Source: Undaria pinnatifida
Lineage: Eukaryota; Sar; Phaeophyceae; Laminariales; Alariaceae
Assembly (NCBI GenBank): GCA_012845835.1
Contig: JABAKD010000015.1
Coordinates: forward strand, 12,367,845 to 12,431,844
Reading direction: 5' to 3'
Length of the DNA stretch: 64,000 nucleotides
In this document: piece by piece, positions 1-14,309 of the stretch
Numbering within the stretch: position 1 is the stretch's first letter
How the letters are laid out: the number at the start of each line of letters is the position of its first letter
Notes under the pieces: model-generated
What the model was told of the DNA's origin: nothing
Database searches by the model: none
Seen by the model: the letters and a program-made list of their open reading frames with translations, nothing else
Translations under genes and position numbers: made by a program

Positions 1-60
1 GCGGAGCAGCCCCGGGGTATTCCCATCTCCAACCCCCCTCTCCGGGCGGGGGGTTGCGCA

Positions 61-165
61 TTAATATAATACAACTTCAAAAGCAAAGTGCGAAAGATGA
101 GTTTCGACAAAATATTTGATCTCACAGCTGGAATGTCTTTTTATTTTTATTACATACGACGTTAA
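61..165 (+). repeat. Dispersed repeat, fragment
   Basis: Matches only the GATGAGTTTCGACAAAATAT ... CTCACAGCTGGAATG end block of the family described at 780-1490. Confidence 0.55.
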
Positions 166-232
166 CACGATTAACGTGTTTTCTGGCACGAAATAGCTTT
201 TTAACGAAACCTAATCATGGTGCCTCGGACAG

Positions 233-426
233 GTATCCTTCGAGGAGAAGGTGGCATTCATTTACGACATCGCCCCGAAGGTCAGGATTATGGGAAATGG
301 ATTCGACACCCTCGACTCGTCTAAGCTCAAGCTCTCTTTCGCGCCCAAGCTGAAATTGGACAGAGACTACACGTTAGAGATTCAAAGTGCGACGGTCATC
401 GTGCTCTCCCTCAAGGAGGAGAAAAA
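233..426 (+). CDS. Gene A exon a1 (first visible)
   Basis: Acceptor CGGACAG, donor AA|GTGAGT, ends in phase 2. Residues 1-65 read VRIMGNGF ... DYTLEIQSATVIVLSL, the middle and end of one repeat unit. Earlier exons lie left of the window; bases 1-232 show no coding match and contain part of a dispersed repeat. The next intron (7.06 kb) holds dispersed-repeat copies, an inverted-repeat element and a diverged copy of this exon's end at 565-641. Confidence 0.8.
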
Positions 427-3400
427 GTGAGTTCGTGTTTTGGCTTTTTATGAGAGAATTTGATTTGTTTGTCAAATTGGACAGACTTCATGGTCGAGTT
501 GCAGAGTTTTTTTGGTTTTTACGTAGTAGTGTTGGCTGTTATGAACGAGTGTGGATAGGGGCAGACAACGTACCCCGTCGAGGTTCACAGCTCGACGGTT
601 ATGGTTCTCACCCTCCGGGATGGTCAAGGATGGGAGAAACGGTGTCTTTCGGGGTTGAGTTTTTGTGTTTTCTATCTAATTGGAGTTTTGAGGTTTGAGG
701 TTCGGCGTTTGTATGGAATTTGCTGTGTTCAGTACGTTGCCGGTCATCCTCGAGGACGTGCGACCACCTGTATATAGTATATAATGATCGGAGTGCCGCT
801 GCTGCAATTCCCACCCACCCCCGTCCCCAACGCCCCCTCCTTCCACCCACCACCCGCACCATCGCCTAGACCTAGCACCACGCGTATAGCAAACCCCTAC
901 ATATATGCGACCTAAAGCCCTCCCCCCCCCGCCCCCGCCGCCCCCCGCCACATTCCTCCCCCCCCCCCACAAGAAAATATTTGTAGTTTCCACGCACAAA
1001 TAGACCTGCCCCACTCGTCCCCTCCCCCCCCTTCCCCCCTCCCGCCCCCCTTTTGATCAAAATCAGGCCCCCACGTCCTTAAAAACTCCGCCCTCCCCTC
1101 ACCGGTTATTCGACTTACAGGATTCACTTAATATACTGATGCATTTCCTTCCACAGCTGTCAGACTTTGTCCCCCTCAGAAACGGGTTTTATAGTTTTCG
1201 CGCACAGACTGCCTAACATCACCCTGTTGACCCTGATAGCTACACTGTAGTTGCAAGAGGAGTCGCCGACCAATATCCTTAATGAGGACACACAACCCGT
1301 CATACGCGCGATCGGAGTATCACACACAGCTTGCAAAGATGAGTTTCGACAAAATATTCTATCTCACAGCTGGAGTGTATTTCAATTTTTATAATAATGA
1401 TCGGAGTATCACACACAGCTTGCAAAGACGAGTTTACACAAAATCTTCGATCTCACAGCTGGAATATATTTTCATTTTTGATAAAAGGGGTGTACTGGGG
1501 CATACGTGTACAAAGATACAAAGGGCAGATGGGGAGCAACCACATTTATTAGGCAATACCCGGGTACACGAGAAATTGCGCCTCGAACCGAATGCGGAAT
1601 ACTTTACTAACAACTCAAAACTTGGATTTCCGGCGAAACGTTGTTTCGTGTCCTCTCTTCTTCTGGATGTGTGTTGGTATGTATGTATGTATGCATGTAT
1701 GTATGTGTTGTCTGTGTTGTCTGCTACTGTGCTGTCTTCACATTTAACCGTTCTTTCTACTCAACGACATCATTATCACACACCCAGAGTCCGTGCTGAT
1801 TCTTCATTCTACGTAGCGTGATGCAAATTCTGTGATTAGACTGTAAAACAAGGTATGTATTATTTGAACAGTTGCTGAAATGCCACCACCTCGGGGGAGA
1901 GTGTTTCATACTATAAATAGTAATAACGGTACAAATGCTGACGAATTACCGCAGCTGACATGACCGCAGGCAGCGAACTGGACCCTAGATGCCAACTTTC
2001 TGAATGCCGGACGGTCCCGCAACTCTTTTGCGGAAAGTATGTCTGATTTCTGATTGGTCGAGGCTATAATAGCCTTGCCCGGTGTAGAACTGTAAAATGT
2101 ATCCCATATTATTTTTGAAGTATTTTTAAGTATTTTCATTCTATCCAGCAAGGGTGCAGTTCTACCGTATTAATAGACTGTAATAATACACCGTATTCAT
2201 AGGATGGTCATGGCCTACGGCCCCCTTGTTTTTCTGCAAAATATGCACACCCACACGCTGGGGACCGGCGCAACCGCCCTTCTTGCCGACGTCGAGTTCC
2301 CGAGAGGGTAGGGGTTGGGGTGAGGGTTAGCTAGTGAGGGGTAGGTCTTGGTTTGGGTTAGTCGGGGTCGACGTGCAATACTCAAATTACCACATTTTTT
2401 TTGGAAAAAAAAAACGCCACCAAAACACATGGCGGAACTGCGCGACCGGCGTCGCCGACAGCCGACCTCGAGCCCCCGAAAGGATTGGAGTTGGGGTTGT
2501 GGTTAGATTTGGTTTTTGGTTGGTCGTTGTACCTACGTGTGATTGCAATTGACCACAGTTGTGCAGGAGGCTTTTTGCAGGACCGGCCTCCATGAGGGGT
2601 GGGCTGGGGGGAGGAGCAATCGTCAACACTGGGCGCGAGTTAAAATTACCGCTGCGGGGGCGTATAGGATCATTCCCCGGGTTTCAGTCGTTGCGTTTCG
2701 CTTGTTCAAGTGAATCCTGTAAGTCGAATAACTGGTGAGGGGAGGGCGGAGTTTTTAAGGACGTGGGGGGCTGGTTTAGATCAAAAGGCAGCAGGGATAT
2801 ATATATGTATATATATATATATTTTTTTTATAATATATGTATATATTTTATAATATATGTATATATTATAATAAGTATGTACCTCGTATATATATTCCCG
2901 AACAACGTCTGAATAGAACCACGTTTACGATTAGACTGGCGTGCGCAAACAGTGCTCTAGACGGTGGACTACACGTGTACTTGGGCCACCAAAATTACAT
3001 TTTTCTTTTGTTCTGGTTCTCCGGCGGATGGGGAAAAATAAAGCTTAAGCTCACCACACTTCCACGTATTTTCATACGCGTCGTGTGTCGATTTAACTCA
3101 GTTGCTTCTGCAGCCCAACGCTAGCTGACGCACCTTTCGGATCCCACTGTAGGGATAGCGTGAGCTGCCCCTATCAGTGGTCTTCGGTACAACCCCGGCG
3201 GCGCAAGCTATACTACTAGTATACGGATGCGTGTGTATTAGCGTTATTCTCCGTACGTATGGTTGCAGTGTTTAGGCTGGGCTTGACTTGACTAGGAAGT
3301 TATTAATAGCGTTATCATCGTTAGTACTTGGGTGGGAAATTGTGACAATTAGCCGACTTTAGTCTCCCCCCGATATAAAACTCTGCAATCTCATACCAGG

Positions 3401-6400
3401 TAGTATATATATGCTATATATACTATCATATACCACCACTGCTGTAGTAACGCCGCACCAGGTATGTGCCTGTACCACGTAGGCAACCAATGACTACACA
3501 CTACCCGGAAAGATGAGATTCCGGGTGGCTATCTCCACCGAACCTGACCCTCAGGGGACGGGCCGGGTCGACATACACACGCATCCGTATACAAAAGCAG
3601 CTTGCGCTGCCGGGGTTGTAACGAAGACCACTGATAGGGAGAGCTTACGCTATACCTACGACGGGATCCGAAGGATGCGCCAGCTAGCGTTGGGCTGCGA
3701 AAGCAACTGAGTTAAATCGACACACGACGCGTATGGAAATACGTGGAAGTGTGGTGAGCTAAAGCTTTATTTTTCCCCATCCGCCGGAGGATGAAAATAA
3801 ATAAATAAATAGAAGTTGGTGACTGCTAAGTCATAATGTAGTCATATTTGATATCAACACTGCAAGCCACTACTATTAATGCTAGGCACCGATCATGTAC
3901 GATAACTACGGCACTACGAGGTTAATATTATTAGTACCTATTCAACTACCCCAGCACCAGTTGAGATACCATTAACGCGAAACCCACTATGCTACTGTAC
4001 CACCTGTTCACTCCCAATGCTTGTCGACTCAGAGCGAGCCAACTCACAGACCTACAGTATAAAGCCCTTGTGGAACTTTGTTAAAGAAGCATGGCGCGTT
4101 GGTGTTATGAAGCGACTAGTCATAAGAAGAGCGTGCCGCGGTTCAAGCAAGTTTTTTCAGTCGGACTAATAATTAGTCGTTTCCCAAAGGTGCCGACTGT
4201 CCGGCTTGTTGGAGTTTCATACTGTAGGAGGATTGTTGAATGCGGGATGATGCACTTTCACTTTTGGTTTATAATTGGCCCTTGTCGACTTGAGTCAGCC
4301 GAGCGAAGCCAATCCCTCGGGGAGGGGGGGGAGGATCAATTTGGCTTGCTCACCTGACTGAAGTCGACAAGTCGGCCGGCCATCAGCTAACTTTGCCAAC
4401 CGTGCTGGCGACTAACGTTCATCAGTTGGCTGACGGCACCTGCCGATTAGTTTTTAGTTATTTCCTGCCGACCCGCAGCTCTTATCTCCAAGGTGTAGAA
4501 AGCTGCAGTGTGAATAGTAATATACACGTAAGACGCACCTGGTAGTGCTTGTCGCTGCATCGCGGTTTGGGGCCAAGATGCGTGAAATTGTTGTCGGACA
4601 TTTGTTTCAGCGTTAATGTATCACCAGTTGTGAGGTGTGGTGCGTTTTGAACGATATTAATATGTCCCCGCCTGTTCTCGCTGCTGTGTCGATCGAGTTT
4701 TTTCGTGTCCCTGAACGTAAGACGTGCAAGTAGTTCCTTCATTATTTTCTTGAATGCATTATGACAGTAATGCCAATAATGGCAAAAGTTGAACATGAGC
4801 AGGCGACGCATAGCCAAAGCAACCAAGAAATTTATTGTCAAGTACGCCCTCACCCATCTGCTGGGTGAAAAATGATTTGGTATGGTACGGTATGGTATGG
4901 TATTGTATGGTATGACGTGGCCCCACACAAAAGTAATGTTGCTTGACCGTATTAATGGAAAACGTCGGTGCAGTGCTGAAGGAGTTCCATCTATTCATGC
5001 ACGGTATGATGTACATTATTATATGTTTGCAAAACTACCCTTCATCCGTAACGTCGAAAATGTCTCAATCGAAACTCATGTTTGCAAGGTCGGTTTGATA
5101 CCTCGATCGAGCGTGTTACGGGGTGTGTACGTCCTTGTGGAGGAGGCAGGTGGGTGACTCCCCTGCTGGCACCAGGGCCAACAGGAAGAAGACGTTCAGC
5201 CTCGTTCTGCGCGCGGAAACTACCCGCATTAACACATTTCCCATCCGGCAATGTCCAGCACAGAAGTAGCTTGGCCGTCGTGGCCGTCGATTATGAATTA
5301 CCCCCCCACCCGGTTTAGCAGGTATATTTCATAGCAAGGATATGTATTTATATATTAACCCTAGCCCTGACCCTAACCAACTATAGTTAAAGTGGGAGTT
5401 AACTTCTGGAGTGGGCTGCTTGGGTCTACCGGATTTTAACGCAAGTTCCTGTGTTGTCCCTGTATGTGTGGCAGGCCAGCAGAGGTCCAGCCCAGGCCTG
5501 ATGCTCGAGTTGTTATTAATAGTGCTGTAGTCATGATGGAACATGCGGTGGACGTCGATTACTACTGTTCCGAAGTGATCTCCCTTCTACTCTTGATGTA
5601 ATGAAAAGGCACACTTACACATCAGTATTTCATGATACCTCTGAAGAGTTGGGCAAACATTTTGTGCTTTCCTTTTGGGAGAGGGAATTTCCTGCGGGAA
5701 TCGTTCGTAGATGCCCTCTGTTTTTTGTAGCCCTTTGGCCATTGCCATCGCCATTGTTTTTTTTATTAGAGGATTATTATTACTATTAATCTATATATAT
5801 TCTTATAGGTATCGCCTGGAGGTATATTATTATAGGCATCGCCTAGAGCGATAATTTTAAATATTGTTTTTGTGATGTCGATCTATTCACGATTTGTTGT
5901 TTGCCAATGTTTGATCAGTGCCCCAAGCTACACCAGTCTAATTTATACCTGGTGATGTCATACTGGTACCAGGTATGTATGACATCGTGTTGTACAACAC
6001 AGCAGTTGATATGTTGGAAAAAACGCGTCAGCTGTCAACGTTCGGACTATGGTCGAGAGTCGACAGCATTTTGTCAATTGTCGATACTGTTACTTTACAG
6101 TGGTGTTCCGGCGTTCAGGCGGCGCCATTTAGGGGATGGTTTAAAAGGGAGGTTTCCAACGTGTGTTGGAAAGCATTTCTTGTCAAAGACTGGCCCCGAA
6201 ACTTGAACCGCAAGTTTTTCGAGAACCTCGAATGCATTCACGAACCGGAACCGAACTGGAACCGAAAACACGCATCCCTGCTCCAAAATGGAAACCCACT
6301 GCAATCGGTGCCTGGTACACTTATAGTCAGAGAAGAATATATTGGAATGAAAATAACCGCGTAGCCTGCCCTGCATATTCCCGATCCCTGTCACTTTTGT

Positions 6401-9400
6401 GTCTCCCAGTGTCTACCGTACAACACGCTTGATAGCATTCCCGCTAGAATGTATTTCCGACCATAACTCTTCCCAAGAGGGCACATACAGCGGAAAATAT
6501 CACGTTGAAAGGATATCGTTCTGGACCGAGATATTTCCACAGTGGGCGCATCGGTTGGCGTTTCGCGCTTTCTCCTTTATCGGGAAAGTCAGATTAAAAA
6601 ATTGTCCGAGAGGGTTGTTTAGCGGGTGCGGTGTATTCTGTTGCGTGTTGTACTGTTTTATTACAAAGTACGAGCTACCGGTAGAAACTTGATGTAGGGG
6701 ATCAAATTTGAAACACGAAATTCTGGGGTTTTTGTACACGATCGAAATTTGACTCCGCAGCTGTGAGAGAAGCTTTTGTCGGGGCTTTTATTGTAAGCTG
6801 GGTGTGATGCTCTGATCTCGATTGCGTGATATATATGTCTGGGGGTGGTTTGTGGAGCGGTATTGACTGTTGATCGTGGAGGCCCGATTCGGATGTTTAA
6901 TGGGCGATGGGGGATGGTTGCGTTAGAGGCTATATGCAGCACCTGGTATGTACGGTAGTGTGGAGTTGAATCAGAGTAGAAAAATGGACACACTTTTTAT
7001 TAGTATTTCCAGAATAATGAAAACAGGGCGACGTGATGTTTTGATGCTTGGAAAATAATTGATTGATGGCTCAATAATCTAGGTCAATGTTGTATGGTAG
7101 GAGCAGCTTTGTAGTTAACAGGAGTAGTAATGGCGGGGACACTCCGACTGGTTCGGAGCGACTAACCACGGCATTGGCTCGAACAAGCCAATAAGTCGGT
7201 TCGCCGTCTATCTCGCAGAGCAGCTGTGGCCCGTCAAATACTCTTTCGACTTTCTAATAGTATAGTGAAACGTTTTTGATTTAACGTGTTCCTGGTATAT
7301 GACATGGCTGTCAGAGTCCCACTGCTCTATTGCGTGTTGCCTGTAGTCCTTGTGCTTTCCGTTTTTTGTGCTCATTGCTGCCGCTACTCTGTGCTACTGC
7401 TGTTCTCCTGCTGCTGCTGTACAAATGTTGCGTGCGGATGCGGTGTGCTACTGTTGTGCTGCTCTGCTGCTGCTGTATGACAGGTGGATGACGCTGGAGC
7501 CTGGCTCGACTCCTACCGGCCTTTACCTGTCTTCAGCCAAGTCTGGTGACAACAGCCTACTTGAAGACTCCGTGCAGGTTAGTCGTTTACCCAGTTACTC
7601 GGTGAGCTACTCAGCGGGTTACCGAGTAAGGCTGATGTTAGGCGGTCGAAGATTACCTGCGGCCAGAATCCGTGCACATTTGCCATTCACATAGTTACTT
7701 GTTCAGTTGCTCAGTTAGTCACCTAGTCAGGCCGGAGATGACAAACTACTCAAAGAGTCTGCGGATTTGTCATTCACATTCAACATTCACATTCACCCAG
7801 TTACTTGTTTGATTATTCGGTCAGTTACTCGTTACTCAGTCCGTTATTAAGTATCGCTGACGAAGGTGACCTGCTCGAAGAATCCTTGTAAGTTTGTCGT
7901 TCACAGTTACTTTTTCAGTTGCTCGATCAGTTACTCAGCTACTCATGCCAGTCGTTCAGTAATGCCGTCGAAGATAGCCTGCTCGAAGAAGTACAGGTTA
8001 GTCATTCACACAAATATTTGATGATCATTCAAATACTCACGTAAACATTACCCGGGTAAAGCTGTCGACGATAACCTGCTCCAAGCCACCTGCTCGAAGA
8101 CTCCGTGCAGGTTGATCGTCCACCAGGTGCTCAGGCAGTTAAGTTAGTCAGTTACCCAGTAAGGCTGGGAACGACAACCCGCTCAAAGACTCCATGCACG
8201 TTTGTCATTCACACAGCTCAACTTTCGGCGAGAGTCAGTCAGTCAAGTTACTGATTAGTCAGTAAAGTTACTGATTAGTCAAGTCAAGTTTCTGATTAGT
8301 CACTCAGGTTACTGGTTAGTCAGTCAAGTTACTTTTAGGTCGTCATTATCGGCCCGTCGCGGGCTGTGGAGGCTTCCTATTTCCGCGCATGATACGACAC
8401 GATGGTCATTATGATATACCAGTTTGCCGGTATGATTATGGCTGTACAGTAGCGGCATATGCTAGCGTATATGCGTGCGTTGAACGTTGCTTTTGTTGTA
8501 GGCAAAAGCGGTACCGCGTATGACCTAAACCAGGCGGAAACCGGAGTGAACAGGAGATTGGCCGTGCAGCGCCCAGTTTTGGCACTGGACGTGAAATATG
8601 GACACGGGGTTGTTCAATGCAACAAGCTACACATGACGCGCGTGACCGATTTAGTTTTTCTCTTCCAAAATGTTTGGCCACCTCAAGCACGCGAAAAAAA
8701 AGTGTCGGGCGTAACTTTATTTTAAATCATGATTCTGAAATGGTCCAGCTTGGAATAATTTTGCACGTGCGTTACAAGTACGGGGTTAAATTTCCATACG
8801 GAAAGTTTCCTACTTGGCGCTGATGTAAGCAATGCCGTTGCACTCGTTTCTACTTAAATTGAGCGGGCATTCGTGTTTTGGCGATGTCCCTTGATGGGCA
8901 ACAGATTGGGCAACGAACCTGATGTCGATGTTCGATGCTCGATGTTTTCCTTGTATCCTCAGTAATGCGCCAAATTTCATCGTGATGTGCGACACCGATT
9001 TTATTTACGGATTTCGTGTAAACATTGTTGGTGTTTTCGAGTTGTATCGGATATCGCGGTGAGATCGAGTCGGAAACTCAAACATCGTGTACTTTTTACG
9101 TGTTTTTACTACGGGATATACCTAATAAACTGGTGGATTCCACAGCTCAGGTTTTGTGCCCCTCAAAAACGGGTTTTATAGTTTGTGCGCACAGATTGAT
9201 TAACATCACCCTGTTGACCCTGGTACGAGCTACACACTGGAGGTCGAAGCTGAGTCGCCGACCGATATCCAACACTCGATGACAAACCGACAAGCAGTGG
9301 GATTGGAACCGGGGGGGGGGAAGGGGGGGACGACTCATTTGACCACGGCTTTTTCAGAAATTGGAAAATAAATAACAAATCCTTCATGAGGACACACCCA

Positions 9401-10848
9401 ATGATACGCGCGATCGGAGTATCGCACACAGTTTGCAAATTTGAGAGTTTTGACAAAATATTAATATTCGATCTCACAGCTGGAGTGTTTTTTTTTTTTC
9501 TCAATGAAATGTATTTCAAATCTGCAGTGTGGTGACTCGTGTCGCGGCGGTCATTTCTCGTAAATTTCAAGTCAGTACTCGCGGTGGTTCATGAGAAACG
9601 ACTCTAGGACATTTCTTATGCAGTCGGATTCCGCCAGTCGGAAACGGCCCTTTTCGACTAGGCTTTTTTTCGGCTGGATTCTTGTGGTCCTTCTTATCAT
9701 CAGTCGAGTTGATTTTATAGTTTTTGTGCTCTTCCTTGAGGCGGTTGGTGTGAGGGAGTACTGCCGTACAGCAGTCGAAATCGGTTGGCAGTTCTGTGCT
9801 TCGCGCTGTCTCCGCGAGCAATGGCTCGACGAACCATCGTCCCAGCGAGTTGGTTGCTTTGGGCTTAGCCGAAAGCCGCCAAGGCTACGTTCGTGGAGTT
9901 GCACTCAGCCGAGAGCCGCCAAAGCTACGGCAGGCGCAGCCGTTGTTGGCAGCATGGGACCGAGACCGCGCGCTGCTGCCGTCGTGTGATACACTCTGCT
10001 GGCGCGCGGAACTAGGAATGCGCCACGCTGACTTGCTGCGAGAAGTAACAGCAGGGATAGCCAAGCCAGCGTCAGCGCCCTGTATGATACTGCAGTGTGG
10101 TACCTGGTATGGGAGTGTGGCCGTGTGGGTGTGTGTTTGGTGGTGGGATGAGCGATGCGATCGGTTCAAAAAACACGTGTGAAACTTTTTCGCCCGAGTT
10201 TTTTGACTGGAGGATCCAGTCGGAAAAGTCGAGTTTTTCGACTGGATCCGCCAGTCGGAATTCTCAGTCGAAAAAGCCTTTTCTCGACTGCGTAAGAAAG
10301 CCCGATTTGGGCTTGAGTCGAAGAAGGCCGTTTTCGACTGACAAATCCGACTGCATAAGAAATGGCCTTGGGGAGGATCCTTCGTTTCTCCGCCGGCCCA
10401 GGCGGTGTACGAGTATGTACATGACAAATATATCTCGAAACGAAATATATTCTGACTTTTATTTTTCTCTTTTTCTTTTTTCTCCCGACGTGTTGTCACG
10501 TTTCTCTGTTGGTGTGCTGTGCAGATCGCCACTATTGTGCCGTCGCCGACTGTGGAAGCCTCTTCTAAGGAGGTGTATATGAAGACCACCCCGAGGCTAG
10601 TCGTCAACGGGACCAACTTCAATCTGAAGAACACGGAGCTGTACTTCGACCCTCCTCTTCAAGAGGGGACGAACATCCAAAAGCAGGTGCGAATAAAAAT
10701 CACTACCACCGCTGTTATTCACGGACTTTTTGCTATTTGCAAGTTGACAGGTTTTGGTTTTGTATTTGTTGTTGCTGGTGCTGGTGCTGGTGCTGGTGCC
10801 GGTGCCGGTGCTGGTGCTGGTGCTGTTGCTGTTGTTGTTGTTGTTGTT

Positions 10849-10886
<38 letters not shown>

Positions 10887-13800
10887 TGTCGTTGTTGTCG
10901 TTGTTGTCGTTGTTGTCGTTTTTGTCGTTTTTGTCGTTGTTGTCGTTGTCGTTGTTGTGGTTCTTGTTCTTGTTCTTGTTCTTGTTGTGTTGTGGGTGAT
11001 GTTTTGTTTCTTCTCATGCAGCCGCTCTTTTTTTTTGACGTACCCAGCGAGAGCATGCACCGTTCGACGTTTCATGTCTTGAAGGTCGGTGCGTTTTTAA
11101 GAACTGCACCGCTCTCTACAACAAACTACAAAAAAACGCACCGAAGAAGCGAGCCTAATGAAAATATACCAGGTGAACTGCATGGCACGATTCCAATACC
11201 AGCAAATCCGCACCGAACCGTGCTCCGTTCGACTCTCAGGAAATTCCAACTTATTGAAAAAAAAACGGTATTTGTACCTCGAAATGGGCGTTTAAAACCG
11301 TACCACCTTTTGCTACGATGTAGGTATGGTTTTGGTGCAGTTCTAACTGTTTTATCCAGGGCCTTCGGAGGGATTTTTTTCGCGGGGTTGTACAGGGATT
11401 TGGGGTAATTCCGTGATTTCGGGCAAATTGTGGAAACCACGCGAAATCCCGTGTCCGGTGTCCGGTGAAAATGAGAAATCCCTTTCCCGCACAACCGAGT
11501 CCCGCGCAAATATGCGAAAGCCTGTTGCCGCACAAACCCGCGATTTTGTTGAAATCCCGCATTCCGATGTTTGTCAAGCTCGTCCTCCCGCGCAAAAGGG
11601 CAAACTACTGCGATCTAATGCGATATACACAGAAGTGCTAAGTCGCCGGTTTAATTCTCTCGTCACAAGCAGTTTTTTTCCAAAACATTCACCAGGTATA
11701 TCCACCCCTAGTGTGAGTCCCCCTCGCCCCCCAGTACAACGCCTTGAAACACCAAACAAACCTCTTGTTTTTAAAGAGCCGAGGGACGAGAGGGGTTCGA
11801 GCGCGGAGCGGACGACACACACACACACAGCCTTGAAGGACGTACACAGCATGAAATCTAACAAGGCGGCTGTTAGCGAGGCCTAAATAGCGGCGCCTGC
11901 TTCCAGCGAGGTAGCAGCGCCTACTGAGGACCGAAAATCCGTGGGTATAGGGCTTGCAGGACCTGATTGTCCTCCTGTGGCCACACCTGCCGGCTCGACT
12001 GCTGCAGGAGTGCAGGTTGACACCGCACCAATCTCCAAGACGTTGCTCTCGCCAAAAATCTAGTCGGGTCCCGACGTGGCTGCATCCCGTACAAAAATCC
12101 CGTGGAGTTCCGCCGTGGCTGCATCTCGTTGAGTCGAATCCCGTAATGTCCGGTGATGGCTACATGCCGTCCCGGGGAATAACGCGTTGGCCGGATCCCG
12201 TACAAGAACCACCGTGCCGTCTCGTGGTTGCCGGATCCCGTGAAACAAAACATTTGAGTCCCGTGGTTGCCGTATTCCTGGCAAAAAATCCCGTTGAAGT
12301 CCCGCGGTACCCTCATCCCGAGGGATTTAGTCTCGAGGTCAAAAACCGGTCCCGGGAAAGGCCCTGGTTTTAACAAGCCGCTCCGGACGGTTGCAAATTG
12401 CGCCGCACCCGACCGTATGATCTCGTACACATGTGTTACTATAATAAAACACAATCCACACCGCGTTGCACATTTCCCAGATGCTTGTTGTTCTTGTTCT
12501 TGTTCTTGTTCTTGTTAAACTCCTATTATCAAGTCCGTGGTCGCAGGACAGGCTCCAGTCACTCTGGAGCTGAGGGATACCCCAGGGAAAAAACACAAAC
12601 AAACCAAAGGTGGTACACGCATATATCACAACTGACGCAGTTCATGCCTCCACCAGAAACCTATGAAAGTGAAGTCGGGTTTCAGCCTACGATGTGCCAG
12701 GTCCATACTAGTGCATACGTCTCACTACTCGCGCCTGGAAAAACCGACCATACCGCTTGCCACCCGAGAAAGACCACGTGTATACAGTATTGCACGTAGT
12801 ACCTACCACTACGCATACGCACGTCAGACGCAAGTCAACTGGAAAAAACAACAAAGAAAAGATTATAAGATAAAAGGAAAGAAAAGACAAGGAAGCGAAA
12901 AACGAAAAAGGAAAGGAAAGAAAAGGAAAGACAAGAAAAGAATGCCACGATAATTATGTCCTCAAGGCACCGCACTCAAGAGGGTTGTGCAAATATTAAA
13001 AAATTTCACGGAAAACCGCACAACCTGTCTGTTCTCTACCGCACAACATCCTAAATCGAAAGCTGGCTGGACGTGTGGTGGGTGGAGGATGCTCGATTGT
13101 CGATGAGATGGAGTAGTGAGACAACTGCTTGTTGACCCTAGCGACTTCGAGGATGTGGCTACTGCTGTGGAAGCGCATTCGTCTGGGGGCGTTTTTGTGA
13201 CTTCTCCGTTGCATGCGTTCGTTTGTGATGTACTCCGGAGTACCATATCTTGTACCTTATTCCATGTGATATCATATCATATCGTATCAGGTGAAGACGA
13301 TTTATTTTTCATTTGGTACTAATCGAAGAAACACAGAGAACAAGGCTCGCGCGCCTTGTACGAGGCGCTCGCACGCCTCATTGTGGCCTACCGTTGCACG
13401 CATGTACGATTTCTTCGTACGATTCATCTTTCTTTTGTTCACTTTTTCGCTATCTTCCCGGGCATAAGAGCTGATTTTTGCATATTTCCCTTACGGGCAC
13501 TAGAATCTTTCGCGCGTCATTCCGACTTTCCCGAGTTCGATTTGTTGGACTCACTGGTTGTTGATGAGCGGATGCTCTTGTGCTTTCCATCCTGTCTCCA
13601 TATCCAATTCGAATCCGCAGCCCAGTAGTGAAGTTTCGACAGTTTCATTTTTGTTTCGTCACGGCAGTGTGTAATCGATGATGTACTTGGTACCCTCTGT
13701 GAGGGTAATGCGCTCTTTAATCAGTTCCTAGGGTCTGCTTTTAATAGTGTGACTTTTTTTCTTTTTGCCTTTCCTTGCCTCATCTTGTCTTGTACTCCGG

Positions 13801-14247
13801 AGTTTTTTTTACTTTTCTTGCTTTGTCTTTTCTTTTTCTTTCTTTTTCGTTTTTCGCTTCCTAGTCTTGTCTTTCACTTCCGTTTTTTTTTTTTCGTATT
13901 ATTATCGACTTGCGTCTGTCGTGCGTATGCGAATTGATAGATACTACGTGCAATACTGTATTTACGTGGTCTTTCTCGGGTGGCAAGCGGTATAGTCGGT
14001 TTTTCCAGGCGCGAGTAGTGAGACGTATGCACCAGTATTGGCCTGGCACATCGTAGGCTGACTCCCGATTTCAATTTTATATGTTTCTGGTGGAGGCATG
14101 GATTGCGTCGGCTGTTGGATACCAGGTATGCGTATACCACCTGGGGTTGTGTTTATTCCCTGGGGTATTCCTCAGCTCCAGAGTGACTGGAGCCTGTCCT
14201 GCGACCACGGACTTGATTATGCGAGTTAATGTGAGAACAACAGCATT

Positions 14248-14309
<62 letters not shown>

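Noticed and set aside
1282-1821. 179-codon plus frame
   Set aside because: Built from the dispersed repeat plus a GTAT simple repeat; the repeat's readable peptide recurs only because the DNA is repeated.
5355-5380. Telomere-type CCCTAA stretches (also 27755 and 41320)
   Set aside because: Only two or three degenerate units each; too short to be interstitial telomeres.
5975-6364. 129-codon plus-strand frame inside intron 1 of gene A
   Set aside because: No recognised motif, overlaps another open frame equally long, and contains a simple GAACCG repeat; could be chance.
10519-11408. Long open frames rich in Val, Cys, Arg or Thr on both strands
   Set aside because: They are translations of the GTTGTC/GGTGCT microsatellite; only 10525-10686 within them is a real exon.
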